Both the position numbers and the translations under genes were made by a program. From Myxococcota bacterium (GTDB lineage: Bacteria > Myxococcota_A > UBA9160 > UBA4427): a stretch of 64,000 nt of DNA. The stretch covers positions 1-64,000 of the forward strand of contig JAPYTP010000008.1 of assembly GCA_029941885.1 (NCBI GenBank). The letters are read 5' to 3'. Of the stretch, positions 1-9,264 are shown piece after piece; within the stretch, counting starts at the first letter, position 1; every line of letters starts with the position of its first letter. Below the pieces are notes generated by a model. That model was not told where the DNA came from. It did not search any database and saw only the letters and a list, made by a program, of their open reading frames with translations.

Positions 1-1
1 G

Positions 2-715
2 CCGGAGGTCTATTCGAAGCGGCTCGGCCGGGGGCTCCAGGGGCTCTTCGCCAACGCACAGCCCGAGCGGTCGAACACGATCCTCGGGCCCGAAACGATT
101 CACCTCGCCGGAGAGCACGCCACGCGCGAATCATTCGGAGGCGTCGACGTCTTCTTCCCCCCCGCTGCGTTCGGCCAGAACCATCTTCCCCTCTTCGAAC
201 GCGCAGTCGATCGAATCGCGGCCCTGGTGCCGGACCGCGCACGAGTCGCGGAGTATTATTGCGGTGTGGGGGCGATCGGCCTGGGACTGCTCGGGCGCTG
301 CTCCGAGGTCCGCTTCAACGAGCGCAGCCCGCATGGCCTCGAAGGACTCGAACTCGGGCTCGCCGAACGTTCAGCGCAGGAGCGTCGCCGCGCGAAAATC
401 CTGCGCGGCGGCGCGGGCGAGCGTCTCGAGGGACTCCTCGAGGCCGAGATCGTCATCGTCGATCCGCCGCGCAAGGGCCTCGACCCGCCGCTCCTCGAGG
501 CACTTGCGACGGCGCCACCGGAACGACTCGTCTATCTCGCCTGTGGCCTCCCCGCGCTCCTGAAAGAGCTCGAGATCCTCGAGCGCGAGGGCGGATTGCG
601 ACTGGCGGGGATCGAAACCTTCGATTTCTTCCCGTTCACTGAGCACATCGAGATGCTTGTCTGGCTCGACCGCGAAGGGGAACGAATGGAATCAGGTGCG
701 CTGCCCCTTCCGTGA
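2..715 (+). CDS. TrmA/RlmD-family class I SAM-dependent RNA (uracil-C5) methyltransferase, 5'-truncated by window edge
   Basis: Open frame runs from base 2; FGQNH...YCGVGAIGL (SAM motif I), VIVDPPRKGL, YLACGLPALLKEL, ETFDFFPFTEHIEML are typical of TrmA-like enzymes. Confidence 0.85.
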   Translation, partial: PEVYSKRLGRGLQGLFANAQPERSNTILGPETIHLAGEHATRESFGGVDVFFPPAAFGQNHLPLFERAVDRIAALVPDRARVAEYYCGVGAIGLGLLGRCSEVRFNERSPHGLEGLELGLAERSAQERRRAKILRGGAGERLEGLLEAEIVIVDPPRKGLDPPLLEALATAPPERLVYLACGLPALLKELEILEREGGLRLAGIETFDFFPFTEHIEMLVWLDREGERMESGALPLP

Positions 716-1465
716 TCCCAGTACGGCGAGGCCGAGACCGACGAGCAGCGCCGTACCGGGTTCCGGAACGACCGGGCCGTCCGTTGTCGTGATCGTGACC
801 GACGCGTTGGTGACGAGGTTGTCCTCGGTGCCGGTGTATCCGTCGAGATACTCCGCGTAGGTGCCGATAAAGAGCGTCGTAGTGCCGGGAGCGGCCATGG
901 TGAACACGACCCGGAACTGGGCGTCGCCGGGAACGCCCGTCACGATCCCAGGATCGATCGAACCATTGCCCTCCGCCGCCGTCACACCGAGCGTCGCGAG
1001 GAATTCCGCCTCGACACCCGGACCGACCGCATTCTCCTGGAAAGGGATCGGGGAGGGGACCTGGTTCACCAGGCCCTGGATACAGCCGAAGCTCGGGAAA
1101 CAAGCTGAGGTCAGCACGTCGTGCGAGATCCGGCTCGCTCCGGCGTTCAGACTCAAGACCGTATTGTCATAACCGTTCACCGAACCGGCGATCGCGAGGG
1201 CGCGGTCCGTCGTACGCAACGTGATGTCGAGGATGATCTGGTCACCGATCGTCACCACACTGAGACCACCGGGGGCGTCCGTGCTCACCTCCACGGTCCA
1301 GATCGCCTCGGCATAGGCCGTCGAGGCCGGCAAGAACATCGCCCCAGCAACGGCGAAGAACATCGCTGCCACGCTGAGGTAGGACACAAGAAATCGCGTC
1401 CCGATTCCCCTTCGGAGAAGCGCTGGGCAGAGTCTCGACCTCAGTCGACAGACATTCCTGAACAT
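692..1465 (-). CDS. PEP-CTERM sorting domain-containing secreted protein
   Basis: Signal-peptide-like N-terminus (MFRNVCRLRS...AVAGAMFLPASTAYA) and C-terminal VVPEPGTALLVGLGLAVLGSRKGQRT. Start chosen at internal ATG 1465. Confidence 0.85.
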   Translation of the reverse strand: MFRNVCRLRSRLCPALLRRGIGTRFLVSYLSVAAMFFAVAGAMFLPASTAYAEAIWTVEVSTDAPGGLSVVTIGDQIILDITLRTTDRALAIAGSVNGYDNTVLSLNAGASRISHDVLTSACFPSFGCIQGLVNQVPSPIPFQENAVGPGVEAEFLATLGVTAAEGNGSIDPGIVTGVPGDAQFRVVFTMAAPGTTTLFIGTYAEYLDGYTGTEDNLVTNASVTITTTDGPVVPEPGTALLVGLGLAVLGSRKGQRT

Positions 1466-1563
1466 TGGCAGCCCGATCCCATGTTGGCCGTCTAGTGAGG
1501 GAAGTAGTCGATTCCGGCCCCAACGTGGCAAGCAGATCTGGGGAAGATTGAAATCGGCGGCTC

Positions 1564-1583
1564 GGATGCAAGACTCCCACCAC
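1564..1583 (-). promoter_or_regulatory. Candidate sigma-54 (-24/-12) promoter for the PEP-CTERM gene
   Basis: Minus strand reads GTGG-TGGGAGTCTT-GCATCC: GG-N10-GC with TGG and TTGCA elements, about 100 nt upstream of the ATG at 1465. Confidence 0.4.
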
Positions 1584-1605
1584 GGTTCTACTCGCAGATA
1601 GAGAT

Positions 1606-2307
1606 ATGACGTGCGAAGACCGAAACGAAGAGAAGATTGGGCGGACCTGGATGCACGCGGACCCGGACAAGACAGAGACCGTTGCCGATCGGCAGGAGAC
1701 ATTGGACTTCGGGCCGCCACGACCCCTGGTTCGCGAGCCTCGTTCGGGCGAGCGCAGGAGGGTGCAAGAAGTGCTCGGACGCGCATTCTTCGATGACCCG
1801 GTGTCGATGTTTCTGTTTCCGGACGAACGCAGGAGAGAGACTGGCTTCGCCGCCTTCACCGGACTCGCCATCGACGCCTTCGGCGCGGATGCACTCGTAT
1901 TGACGAATGAGGCCGTGCAAGGGGCTGCGATCTGGCAGCGACCCTCGCCTGGACGGCCAGGATGGTCGAAACAGCTCCGAATGGGCGTGCGGATGCTGTG
2001 GGTCATTCGAGGCGGGTTCCGAAAGGCGATCGGACTTGGTGAGTTCATGAACGAACATCATCTGCAGGAACCACACTACTACCTCGCGGCCCTCGGAACG
2101 GATCCCGCTTTCCAGGGATCGGGAATCGGATCCGCATTGATCCAGCCCGTCCTCGAGTGTTGCGATACGGAGCGCAAACCCGCCTATCTCGAATCTTCGA
2201 AGCGGAGCAATATCCCCTTCTACAACAAACACGGATTCGAAGTCATCGAGGAGCTACAGATTCCAGGCGGTCCGAGCATCTGGCCGATGATTCGGCGAAC
2301 CGGCTAG
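1606..2307 (+). CDS. GNAT family N-acetyltransferase
   Basis: YYLAALGTDPAFQGSGIGSALIQPVLE...YLESSKRSNIPFYNKHGFEVIEE matches the GNAT acetyl-CoA binding region. Start uncertain. Confidence 0.8.
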   Translation: MTCEDRNEEKIGRTWMHADPDKTETVADRQETLDFGPPRPLVREPRSGERRRVQEVLGRAFFDDPVSMFLFPDERRRETGFAAFTGLAIDAFGADALVLTNEAVQGAAIWQRPSPGRPGWSKQLRMGVRMLWVIRGGFRKAIGLGEFMNEHHLQEPHYYLAALGTDPAFQGSGIGSALIQPVLECCDTERKPAYLESSKRSNIPFYNKHGFEVIEELQIPGGPSIWPMIRRTG

Positions 2308-3122
2308 CCCGTTACGCGGTGGCGCTCGAAGGACCAAGCTCCGCTCGCCTCTTCGATATGCCGGACGGAGTTCGCGCGACCGAAGCGCGCGGAGATCCGG
2401 GCCTGGGGCACGAAGGGGGGGCCGACCGCAGGCGCCTTCAGATCCCCAGCGAATCGCGAGAGCAGCAACTCATCGATCCATTCGCCCTCGACCCGATCGA
2501 CCCGGTCGTTCCCCGAACTGGAGGTGGCAGGCGTGGGGTAGAGCGTCCTCGAAACGGTCGGCCCCGCCTCGACCAGGACGGTGCGGGCGCCGAGGAGCTC
2601 GCGGGCACGGGCGATTGCGCGGAGGACACTCGCGCGCAGCGGCTCGCCCGGTTCTTCCGGCCCCTCGATCGAGAGGCGGGCCACGTTCTGCCCGCCCAGG
2701 CGCACGCGACCGGCTGGCGTCGTCCAGACGAGCCCCGCTCGCGCCGCTACGAGCGCCGGGTGTTCGATCGGGAAGTCCCCGCTCTCGGACAACACCACCA
2801 CGCCGGGAGAAGCGTGCTTGCCGAGCACCCGCTCGCGCCATCGCGCGAGCGCGACCTGCCCCTCTTCGTCCTCGGCATAGCGATGGACGAGTTCTGGCTC
2901 GGCGCGCAAGATCGCGCCGGTCGTCACGATCGCATCCGCCCGCGCACGTGCGAGCCCGAGAACGAAACGGTCTGTCGGGCTCGTCGGCGCGCTCGAGCCG
3001 ATCGCAATCGCACAGGCCGGGCTCCCCGCGATCGCCGCGACGTGCAGGAGCCCCGTCGCGGACCGCCAATCGACCACCCCGTAGAGGGTCTCGATCCGTT
3101 CGGAGAGTGCCGAAGTCTGCAT
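2304..3122 (-). CDS. RibD C-terminal/dihydrofolate-reductase-like domain protein
   Basis: VVVLSESGDFPIEHPAL...ARARELLGARTVLVEAGPTVSRTLY resembles the RibD_C fold (GxxxLxxxLLxxGLVDEL region). Start chosen at MQTSALSERIETLYG. Confidence 0.65.
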   Translation of the reverse strand: MQTSALSERIETLYGVVDWRSATGLLHVAAIAGSPACAIAIGSSAPTSPTDRFVLGLARARADAIVTTGAILRAEPELVHRYAEDEEGQVALARWRERVLGKHASPGVVVLSESGDFPIEHPALVAARAGLVWTTPAGRVRLGGQNVARLSIEGPEEPGEPLRASVLRAIARARELLGARTVLVEAGPTVSRTLYPTPATSSSGNDRVDRVEGEWIDELLLSRFAGDLKAPAVGPPFVPQARISARFGRANSVRHIEEASGAWSFERHRVTG

Positions 3123-3250
3123 GCCTGCGCGTTTCCTCGATGACCGGCCGCTCTCCCGATGACTTCGGGGCGGGCGACCCGGCTTACCCCCTGACCACTC
3201 GGCCAATCCGTGGCATCCTACACCCGGGACTGGCTTCTGAGTCTGTGTCT

Positions 3251-3258
3251 GGGGGGGG
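3251..3258 (+). repeat. G8 homopolymer 10 nt upstream of start codon
   Basis: tctGGGGGGGGaaccatccgATG; start ATG at 3268. Confidence 0.9.
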
Positions 3259-3267
3259 AACCATCCG

Positions 3268-3861
3268 ATGATGTCCCACCTGTCTCTCTTGCAGGAGTTG
3301 CTGCTGCTCGGACTCGTTGCGCTTTCGCTGATCTACGTCCTGTATTTCCGAATCTGGCTCGCCCTGGCGATCGGTTCCGACGTGGTCTTCGCCGCGGCGC
3401 TCGGACTCGCGGTCGCGGCCATCTCGGCACCCGGTGTTTTCCATTCCGCCTCGACGGCGCTGATCGATCGCAGCCCACTCCCCACCGCCCTCCGCGATGC
3501 CGACGCGAGGGTAGCCGCGATCGAGGCGCTTCCCCGCAACCTGATCGATCGCGCCCTCGCCCAGATCGGATATTCACCCGAACCGGTCGAGGACAATTCG
3601 GACCTCGAGCCGACCCCACCGCCGGGACCCTTCGTTTCCGCGATACGACCCTCCGTCGAGGCCCTCGTTTCAACGGTCCTCCGCTTCGCGAGCTTCGCTT
3701 GCGGATCGTTCCTGATGCTGACGTCGCTCGCCATGCGATCGTCGACGACGACCGCCCGCAGACTCCAGCTATTTTCCGTGCGAATCGAGCGACTCGAATC
3801 TGCACTCACGCCTACTGATTCCGTGTCCGAAGACACGATCGACCAGGGTTATGCGACCTGA
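3268..3861 (+). CDS. Small membrane protein of unknown function, coupled to histidine kinase
   Basis: Hydrophobic segments LLLLGLVALSLIYVLYF and ALGLAVAAISAPGV; stop TGA overlaps the ATG of the kinase (TGATG). Confidence 0.6.
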   Translation: MMSHLSLLQELLLLGLVALSLIYVLYFRIWLALAIGSDVVFAAALGLAVAAISAPGVFHSASTALIDRSPLPTALRDADARVAAIEALPRNLIDRALAQIGYSPEPVEDNSDLEPTPPPGPFVSAIRPSVEALVSTVLRFASFACGSFLMLTSLAMRSSTTTARRLQLFSVRIERLESALTPTDSVSEDTIDQGYAT

Positions 3862-6065
3862 TGATGAATTCCAAGAGCGACTCAAAATCACAGGGAGGTC
3901 GAATCGCAGACCTGATAATGAGGGCGGACGCCTATTTCCTTTCCGACGCGCTCCGCAACGAAGGCGCCAGCGAAGTCGCCAACACGCGAATGGGAGTCCT
4001 CTTCTGCATCTCGGCGAGCCTCGGCACCCTCATCTTCATGCCGATCCAATTTTCGGTATGGCCGATCGAGATCGGTCTGGCAGCGACTCTCCTCGCGACG
4101 GCAACATTGATTCTGCCCTTCGCGCTTCGGCAGACCCGGGCGATTCGCTCCCTCGGTCAGGTCGCCTGCGGGATCCTGGCGCTGGGAACCACGATTTCGG
4201 TGTGGATGAGCGCGGGACAGGCGGGGGGGGGCCTTCCCTTCCTTCCCATTCTTCCGATGGCGGGGCTACTCGTTCGGGGCGGGCGAGGCGCCCTGCTCTG
4301 GGCCGGCGTCGCCCTCGCGATTTCCGCCCTTGGCGTGGCTCTGCTCGCCAGCGGAGCCGCTCCGAATCCCGGATACACGGGCTCGACGGAGATCTCCCGG
4401 TACGTGATCGCCATCATCTGCATCGTCGGAATGGGCGCGATCGCCCAGCTCTTCGAGGTCTTCTGGAACCGCACGGCAATCGAAGTCGCCAACCGTGCCC
4501 AGGCCGAATTGCGAGCACGGGAGGAACGCAACCGCAGCCTGCTCGAGTACGCGACCGAAGGCGTCATGGTCGTCGATGCGGACACGATCGTGAAGTTTGC
4601 GAGCCCCGCGGCAGAGCGTCTGCTCGGAATCGGTCCGGGTGAAGCGATCGGCCAGCTGCTCCGGAATTTCAGCGACCCGGAGGACCTGCACGAGACCTAT
4701 CGAGTGTGGTTCGAGGTCACGTCCCGGCCGGACGGTGTCGGACGCTTCCAGAGCCGCACCCGGGGCGGTCTCGGCCCCGGCGATCCGGCCAAGGCCCGGG
4801 TGCTCGACATCACGGTTTCGAATCGCCTCGACAACCCCTCGGTGACGGGCGTCATCGTTCGCCTGAGAGATATCACCGACCTCTCGCAGGCCGAGGCGAA
4901 TTACCAATCCCTGGTCGAAAACTCGCTCCAGGGCATCTTGGTCATCTGCGACGACGCCATCGTCTACGCGAACGACGCTCTGGCCGAACTCTTTGGTGTG
5001 AGCCGGCAAGAGCTTCTCCGCAACGGCGACGTCGGCGCTCTCGACCACGTCCACAGAGACGACCGCCAACGCGTCCACGATTGTTTCACGTCGAACGACC
5101 CGACTGGCTCCTGTTCCACAGAATTGCGCGTTCTCCGGGGCGACGGCGCATGGTGCTGGATCCAGATGCGTTGGGCCGACATGAGCTGGGAGGGCCGGCC
5201 GGCGCGACAGATCGCCCATGCCGATATCAGCGCCCAGAAAGAACTCACTGCCCAGCAAGAGCGGGAGCACGAGCGCCTCGGCGCCGCGATCCTCGAGCGG
5301 ACGCGTGAACTCGAGGCGAGCCAGCAGAGCCTCCGCGAACAGGAAAGAATGGCGGCGGTCGGGACCCTTGCCGCCGGCATTGCGCACCAGATCAACAATC
5401 CGATCGGGGCGATCCTCACGTCGGCCGACTTTGCGATCATGACCGCGCACGAGGATGGAGGCGCCCAGATCCGGACCGATGCGCTACACGACATCCGTGC
5501 CCAGGCCATCCGCTGTGGAAAGATCGTTCGCAGTGTGCTCCAGTTTTCTCGCTCCGAGGCCACGGAGAAATGGTCGAGCGATCTGACCAGCGTCCTCCGC
5601 ACGGCAGTCGATGTCACCGCCCATTACGCGACGGAGCGAGCGGCGAGCATACAGGTCAGTCTCTCGCCGGAGGCATCCGACCGAACGACGTTGATGAATC
5701 CGATCGAGCTCGAGCAGGTCTTCGTCAATCTGATTCGAAACGCGATCGAATCCCAGCCCACAGGCGGCAATGTGAGCGTGTCGACTCGCATGGTCGACGA
5801 GGAAATCGAAGTCGTGATCGAAGATGATGGCCCGGGGATTGCTGAGATCCATGCAATCCACGTCTTCGAGCCGTTCTACACCACCCGCCTGCGCGACGGT
5901 GGAACGGGACTCGGACTCTCCGTGGCTCACGGCATCGTCGTGGATCACGGCGGCAGCATGTGGCACGAGAACTCGGAGGAGGCTCCCGAAGCGGGCCCAC
6001 GGACGCCTCGAGGCGCCCGCTTCCACGTTCGGCTCCCATCCGAGAAGGCGAAGATCCTGGCGTGA
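3861..6065 (+). CDS. Membrane-bound PAS-PAS sensor histidine kinase
   Basis: Multiple TM segments, two PAS-like regions, H-box AAGIAHQINNPIGAI, N-box NLIRNAIES, G-boxes DDGPGI, GGTGLGLSV. Confidence 0.92.
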   Translation: MMNSKSDSKSQGGRIADLIMRADAYFLSDALRNEGASEVANTRMGVLFCISASLGTLIFMPIQFSVWPIEIGLAATLLATATLILPFALRQTRAIRSLGQVACGILALGTTISVWMSAGQAGGGLPFLPILPMAGLLVRGGRGALLWAGVALAISALGVALLASGAAPNPGYTGSTEISRYVIAIICIVGMGAIAQLFEVFWNRTAIEVANRAQAELRAREERNRSLLEYATEGVMVVDADTIVKFASPAAERLLGIGPGEAIGQLLRNFSDPEDLHETYRVWFEVTSRPDGVGRFQSRTRGGLGPGDPAKARVLDITVSNRLDNPSVTGVIVRLRDITDLSQAEANYQSLVENSLQGILVICDDAIVYANDALAELFGVSRQELLRNGDVGALDHVHRDDRQRVHDCFTSNDPTGSCSTELRVLRGDGAWCWIQMRWADMSWEGRPARQIAHADISAQKELTAQQEREHERLGAAILERTRELEASQQSLREQERMAAVGTLAAGIAHQINNPIGAILTSADFAIMTAHEDGGAQIRTDALHDIRAQAIRCGKIVRSVLQFSRSEATEKWSSDLTSVLRTAVDVTAHYATERAASIQVSLSPEASDRTTLMNPIELEQVFVNLIRNAIESQPTGGNVSVSTRMVDEEIEVVIEDDGPGIAEIHAIHVFEPFYTTRLRDGGTGLGLSVAHGIVVDHGGSMWHENSEEAPEAGPRTPRGARFHVRLPSEKAKILA
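4223..4231 (+). repeat. G9 homopolymer inside the histidine kinase ORF
   Basis: gcGGGGGGGGGccttcc, encoding part of QAGGGLPF. Confidence 0.9.
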
Positions 6066-6084
6066 TTCGCCCTGCGAAACATGT

Positions 6085-6777
6085 TTAGTCGTCTGCGGAA
6101 TCCGACGGGGGCGGAAATTTTTCGAGAATCGCGCGCACCCCCTGCTCCATCTGCTCGCCCCGCCGATCGCGACTGCGAGTCCCGACGATGCCGGTTCCCC
6201 AGCCGCGCCAAAGCAGCTCCTCGCTCGAGGGATCGAGCAGATCCAGAATCAGGGTGGATTCTTGATAGGCACGCACATTCGTCGTCGAATACACATGGCC
6301 CACACCGATTCCACGCCGACGAAGCCCACCGGCCGAAGACGAGATGCCGTCCACCCGCACCTGATCATCCAGAATCACCGCATAGGTCACCAGGAAATCC
6401 GCCTCATCGGGGCTTTCGACCAATCGAAATCCCCGGTCCTCGAGCACCGTTTCGACGGCGAAACGAACCCTCTTCCGCAACAGGGAGTTGTCTGCGAAGG
6501 GGTCCGCGCCCTCGATCACGGGCGGTTCGACGAAGTAAAATCGCTGCAGACCGTCGAAAGCGATCGATGAATCCCAGTCCGTCTGCACGTTGTAGGTCTG
6601 GCAGCCCGCCAGCCCGATCGCGAGAGCCAGGACCACGAGGAATCGGATCGGGTCGGGTCCAATTCGTCCGACATTTCCGATCGTCGACGCGGATCTCCCA
6701 TCGACCCTCGCTCGGGCGCTCACCGGGGTGTTGTCGAGGGTCGTTTCCCGGGCCATCGCGACTTCCTCCGCTGACAC
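6085..6777 (-). CDS. DUF4136-like lipoprotein
   Basis: Lipobox LAIGLAGC, then YNVQTDWDSSIAFDGLQRFYFVEPP, typical DUF4136 opening; E..LILDLLDPSSEELLWRGWGTG. Confidence 0.75.
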   Translation of the reverse strand: MSAEEVAMARETTLDNTPVSARARVDGRSASTIGNVGRIGPDPIRFLVVLALAIGLAGCQTYNVQTDWDSSIAFDGLQRFYFVEPPVIEGADPFADNSLLRKRVRFAVETVLEDRGFRLVESPDEADFLVTYAVILDDQVRVDGISSSAGGLRRRGIGVGHVYSTTNVRAYQESTLILDLLDPSSEELLWRGWGTGIVGTRSRDRRGEQMEQGVRAILEKFPPPSDSADD

Positions 6778-7078
6778 GCCCGATCCGAATCCTGGATGGG
6801 CGTCATCGAACCCGGAGGATAGCGGCTCAACGGGCCCGCTGATCGCCTCTCGGTGCTAGCCTCCGGGCGGTTGCTGTTCCGCATGGCTACTCGGAGGACG
6901 CGCCCCATCGTTAGGGGCGATTCTCGATTTCGTGACCGAAATCTGAGCGTCAGAGTAGCCGGAGGTTCCATGCCCCTCGATCCCGAATCGGCTCCGACGT
7001 TCGGCGGCCAATCCGACCCCCACGAGGTCGACCCATCGTCGCCTGCCCTTCGCAATCTGTTCGAGGCCTGAATCAGTC

Positions 7079-7384
7079 ATGTCGTGGCATCGGATCCTGC
7101 TCGATTCCCCACTCGCACCGGGTGAAAAGGTTCCCACGCGCATCGAGGATCGAGAGATCCTGATCTGCCGAATCGAGGACGACTATTTCGCGCTCGCAAG
7201 CCGCTGCACACATTCCGCCTGGCCGCTGGCCGAGGAGGTGATCGAGGGCACGGAAATCGTGTGTTCGTTGCACGGCGCGCGCTTCGACATTCGCGACGGC
7301 TGCCCGACCGGTGGCCCCGCGAGAAAACCCCTCGCCACCTACCCCATCGAGATTCGCGAAGGCGAACTCTACGTGAGTATCTGA
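7079..7384 (+). CDS. Rieske [2Fe-2S] ferredoxin-type protein
   Basis: CTHSAWPL...CSLHGARFDIRDG gives the C-x-H / C-x2-H Rieske motif. Confidence 0.9.
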   Translation: MSWHRILLDSPLAPGEKVPTRIEDREILICRIEDDYFALASRCTHSAWPLAEEVIEGTEIVCSLHGARFDIRDGCPTGGPARKPLATYPIEIREGELYVSI

Positions 7385-7386
7385 AA

Positions 7387-8604
7387 ATGACCCGTGTACG
7401 AATCGCTTCGTGTCTCGCCCTATTGGTGGCGAGTCTCGCCTGTAGCTCGCTCAACTACCCCGATACACCCGACGCACCCGGCGCGCCCGACGGATCCCAG
7501 GCGGCACCGAGCGCACCCGTCCTGCTCGGTCTCGATTTCGGCATCCCGGAAAGTGACATCGACGCAAGCGAGGAGGAAATCGCCCAGGAATGGGATGACC
7601 TCACGCGCCGCGCACGAGCGGACCACCAGCAGGGCCAATTCGATGCGGCACGGGATGGACTCGAGAAGGCCAGCATTCAGCTGTCCATGCGCGCCCCATC
7701 GAATGCACAGCGTCGAACGGTCTTTGGCATGCGGGCACGACTGGCAATGGACTTCGCCGCCCTCGGGCAAGACCAGACCGCCGAAGACCTCGCCGATCAG
7801 CTTTTCGAAGAGGTCGAACAGGAGCCCCAGCTCGGCGGCCCCGCCATCGTCGAACTCGCCTATCTCTTCTCCCAGCGCCGTGCTGCCACCGCGCTCGAAG
7901 CGGGCCTCCCCGAATCGCAGCTGCCCTTGTTTCGAATCGCCCTGATCTCGTCGGAGTCCGCTGCGGCAAGTCAGGATCGACTGAGCCTCGCCTTCGAGAT
8001 CTCGAATGTGGCCAGCGCCGAGGGAGATCACGGCCTCGCGCGCCGCGCGATCGACCGGGCCGTGCTCGATGCCCAGACGATCGCGCCTTCGGACAAGAGT
8101 CAGATCGCGTCGCTCAAGATCTTAAAGGCTCGCATCGCGATCGCGCAGGGAGATCTGGCCACCGCCGTCGCAACGGCCACCTCGGCCAACCGGATCTTCG
8201 CAGCGATCGATGCCCCCTCTCCCCAGCGGGCGATTGCGGAAGCGACCGTGGCTCGGGCGCTCGCGGAAGCAGGCGAGATCGAGCGGGCCCGCGCGATCGC
8301 GATGGGAGCACAGGCCCGGATCGGAGGCGACCCGCCGCTTGCCGAACACTCCGCGCGACTCGTCCTCGCCGAACTCGCGCGTCTCGAGCTCGCGGCCGGC
8401 GATCCGGTGGCCGCTCGCAGCCAATTTCAGGCGGCGCTCGACATTCCTGGGATCGATTCGGCTGACGATGTGGAATTGGTCGCCCGGTTGACCGAAGAGC
8501 TCGCGGCTCTGCGTCCCACACCACCAGCAGGAACTCCAGTCGGTGCGCCAGCCGGAAATCCGGCCGGCATGGCCGTCGAAGTCGAGACGAGCGACCGGGA
8601 GTAG
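7387..8604 (+). CDS. Lipoprotein with TPR-like helical repeats
   Basis: N-terminus MTRVRIASCLALLVASLACSS (lipobox LAC) followed by Ala-rich helical repeats; starts 3 nt after the Rieske stop. Confidence 0.65.
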   Translation: MTRVRIASCLALLVASLACSSLNYPDTPDAPGAPDGSQAAPSAPVLLGLDFGIPESDIDASEEEIAQEWDDLTRRARADHQQGQFDAARDGLEKASIQLSMRAPSNAQRRTVFGMRARLAMDFAALGQDQTAEDLADQLFEEVEQEPQLGGPAIVELAYLFSQRRAATALEAGLPESQLPLFRIALISSESAAASQDRLSLAFEISNVASAEGDHGLARRAIDRAVLDAQTIAPSDKSQIASLKILKARIAIAQGDLATAVATATSANRIFAAIDAPSPQRAIAEATVARALAEAGEIERARAIAMGAQARIGGDPPLAEHSARLVLAELARLELAAGDPVAARSQFQAALDIPGIDSADDVELVARLTEELAALRPTPPAGTPVGAPAGNPAGMAVEVETSDRE

Positions 8605-8703
8605 CCCGATCAGTAGCGTCCAGCCACAGCAGGAATGGGCCTAGTCGTCCGCTTTCGGCGCGTCGTCGCCGACCGCGTACACGCAGACTCGATAGCGACC
8701 GGA

Positions 8704-9154
8704 TTACTTGGCGCGATAGAGGGCCGCATCCGCGCGCTGAACGATGGGTTCGGGCGAGTCGAGATTGGGAACCCAAGCCGCAACACCAATGCTGATCGAG
8801 GTCGACAGGGTCTCGCCGCCATCCAACTGGAGCTTGATTCCCTCGACGGCCCGGCGCCATCGTTCTGCGAAGACGATCCCGCCGTTCGCGTCGTTGCTGC
8901 CGAGGATCGCCAGGAAAGGGACGTTCTGCTCGCCCCGACCGGCGTCTGACTCATACGCACCACTTCTCGCCGTCGAGTCCAGGCATTTCGAGGTCGCAGA
9001 GCACCAGGTCGGGCGAGCCGGAAAGAAGAAGCTTGAGACCCTCGATGCCGTCCCGGGCCTTGAGAACGTTGTCGAATAGCCGGGAGGCCTCGAGGGCGGC
9101 GCGCACCTCGGCCCTCTGACCCTCGGAATCTTCGATGACGAGGATTGTGGACAT
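8704..9154 (-). pseudogene. Remnant of a REC-GGDEF (PleD-type) response regulator, split across two frames
   Basis: Frame 1: MSTILVIEDSEGQRAEVRAALEAS...PDLVLCDLEMPGLDGEKWCV-stop (REC). Next frame: GRGEQNVPFLAILGSNDANGGIVFAERWRRAVE...TSISIGVAAW...IVQRADAALYRAK (end of GGDEF). Confidence 0.7.
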
Positions 9155-9195
9155 CCGATCTCCCACGATTCGCTTTTCTTATCGCAGCGAGCCGC

Positions 9196-9211
9196 GGGGA
9201 CCGAAGTCCCC
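9196..9211 (-). other. UUCG-tetraloop hairpin in leader of the REC-GGDEF remnant
   Basis: Minus strand GGGGAC-TTCG-GTCCCC, perfect 6-bp stem with C(UUCG)G closure. Confidence 0.6.
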
Positions 9212-9264
9212 CGGACCAAAATACAGGGAATGCCTGACAGGACCTCCCCTGTTTCACCGGATCG

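Noticed and set aside
6970-7071. 33-codon ORF (MPLDPESAPTFGGQSDPHEVDPSSPALRNLFEA) just upstream of the Rieske gene
   Set aside because: Spacing is plausible but there is no family or conservation evidence visible; too short to support.
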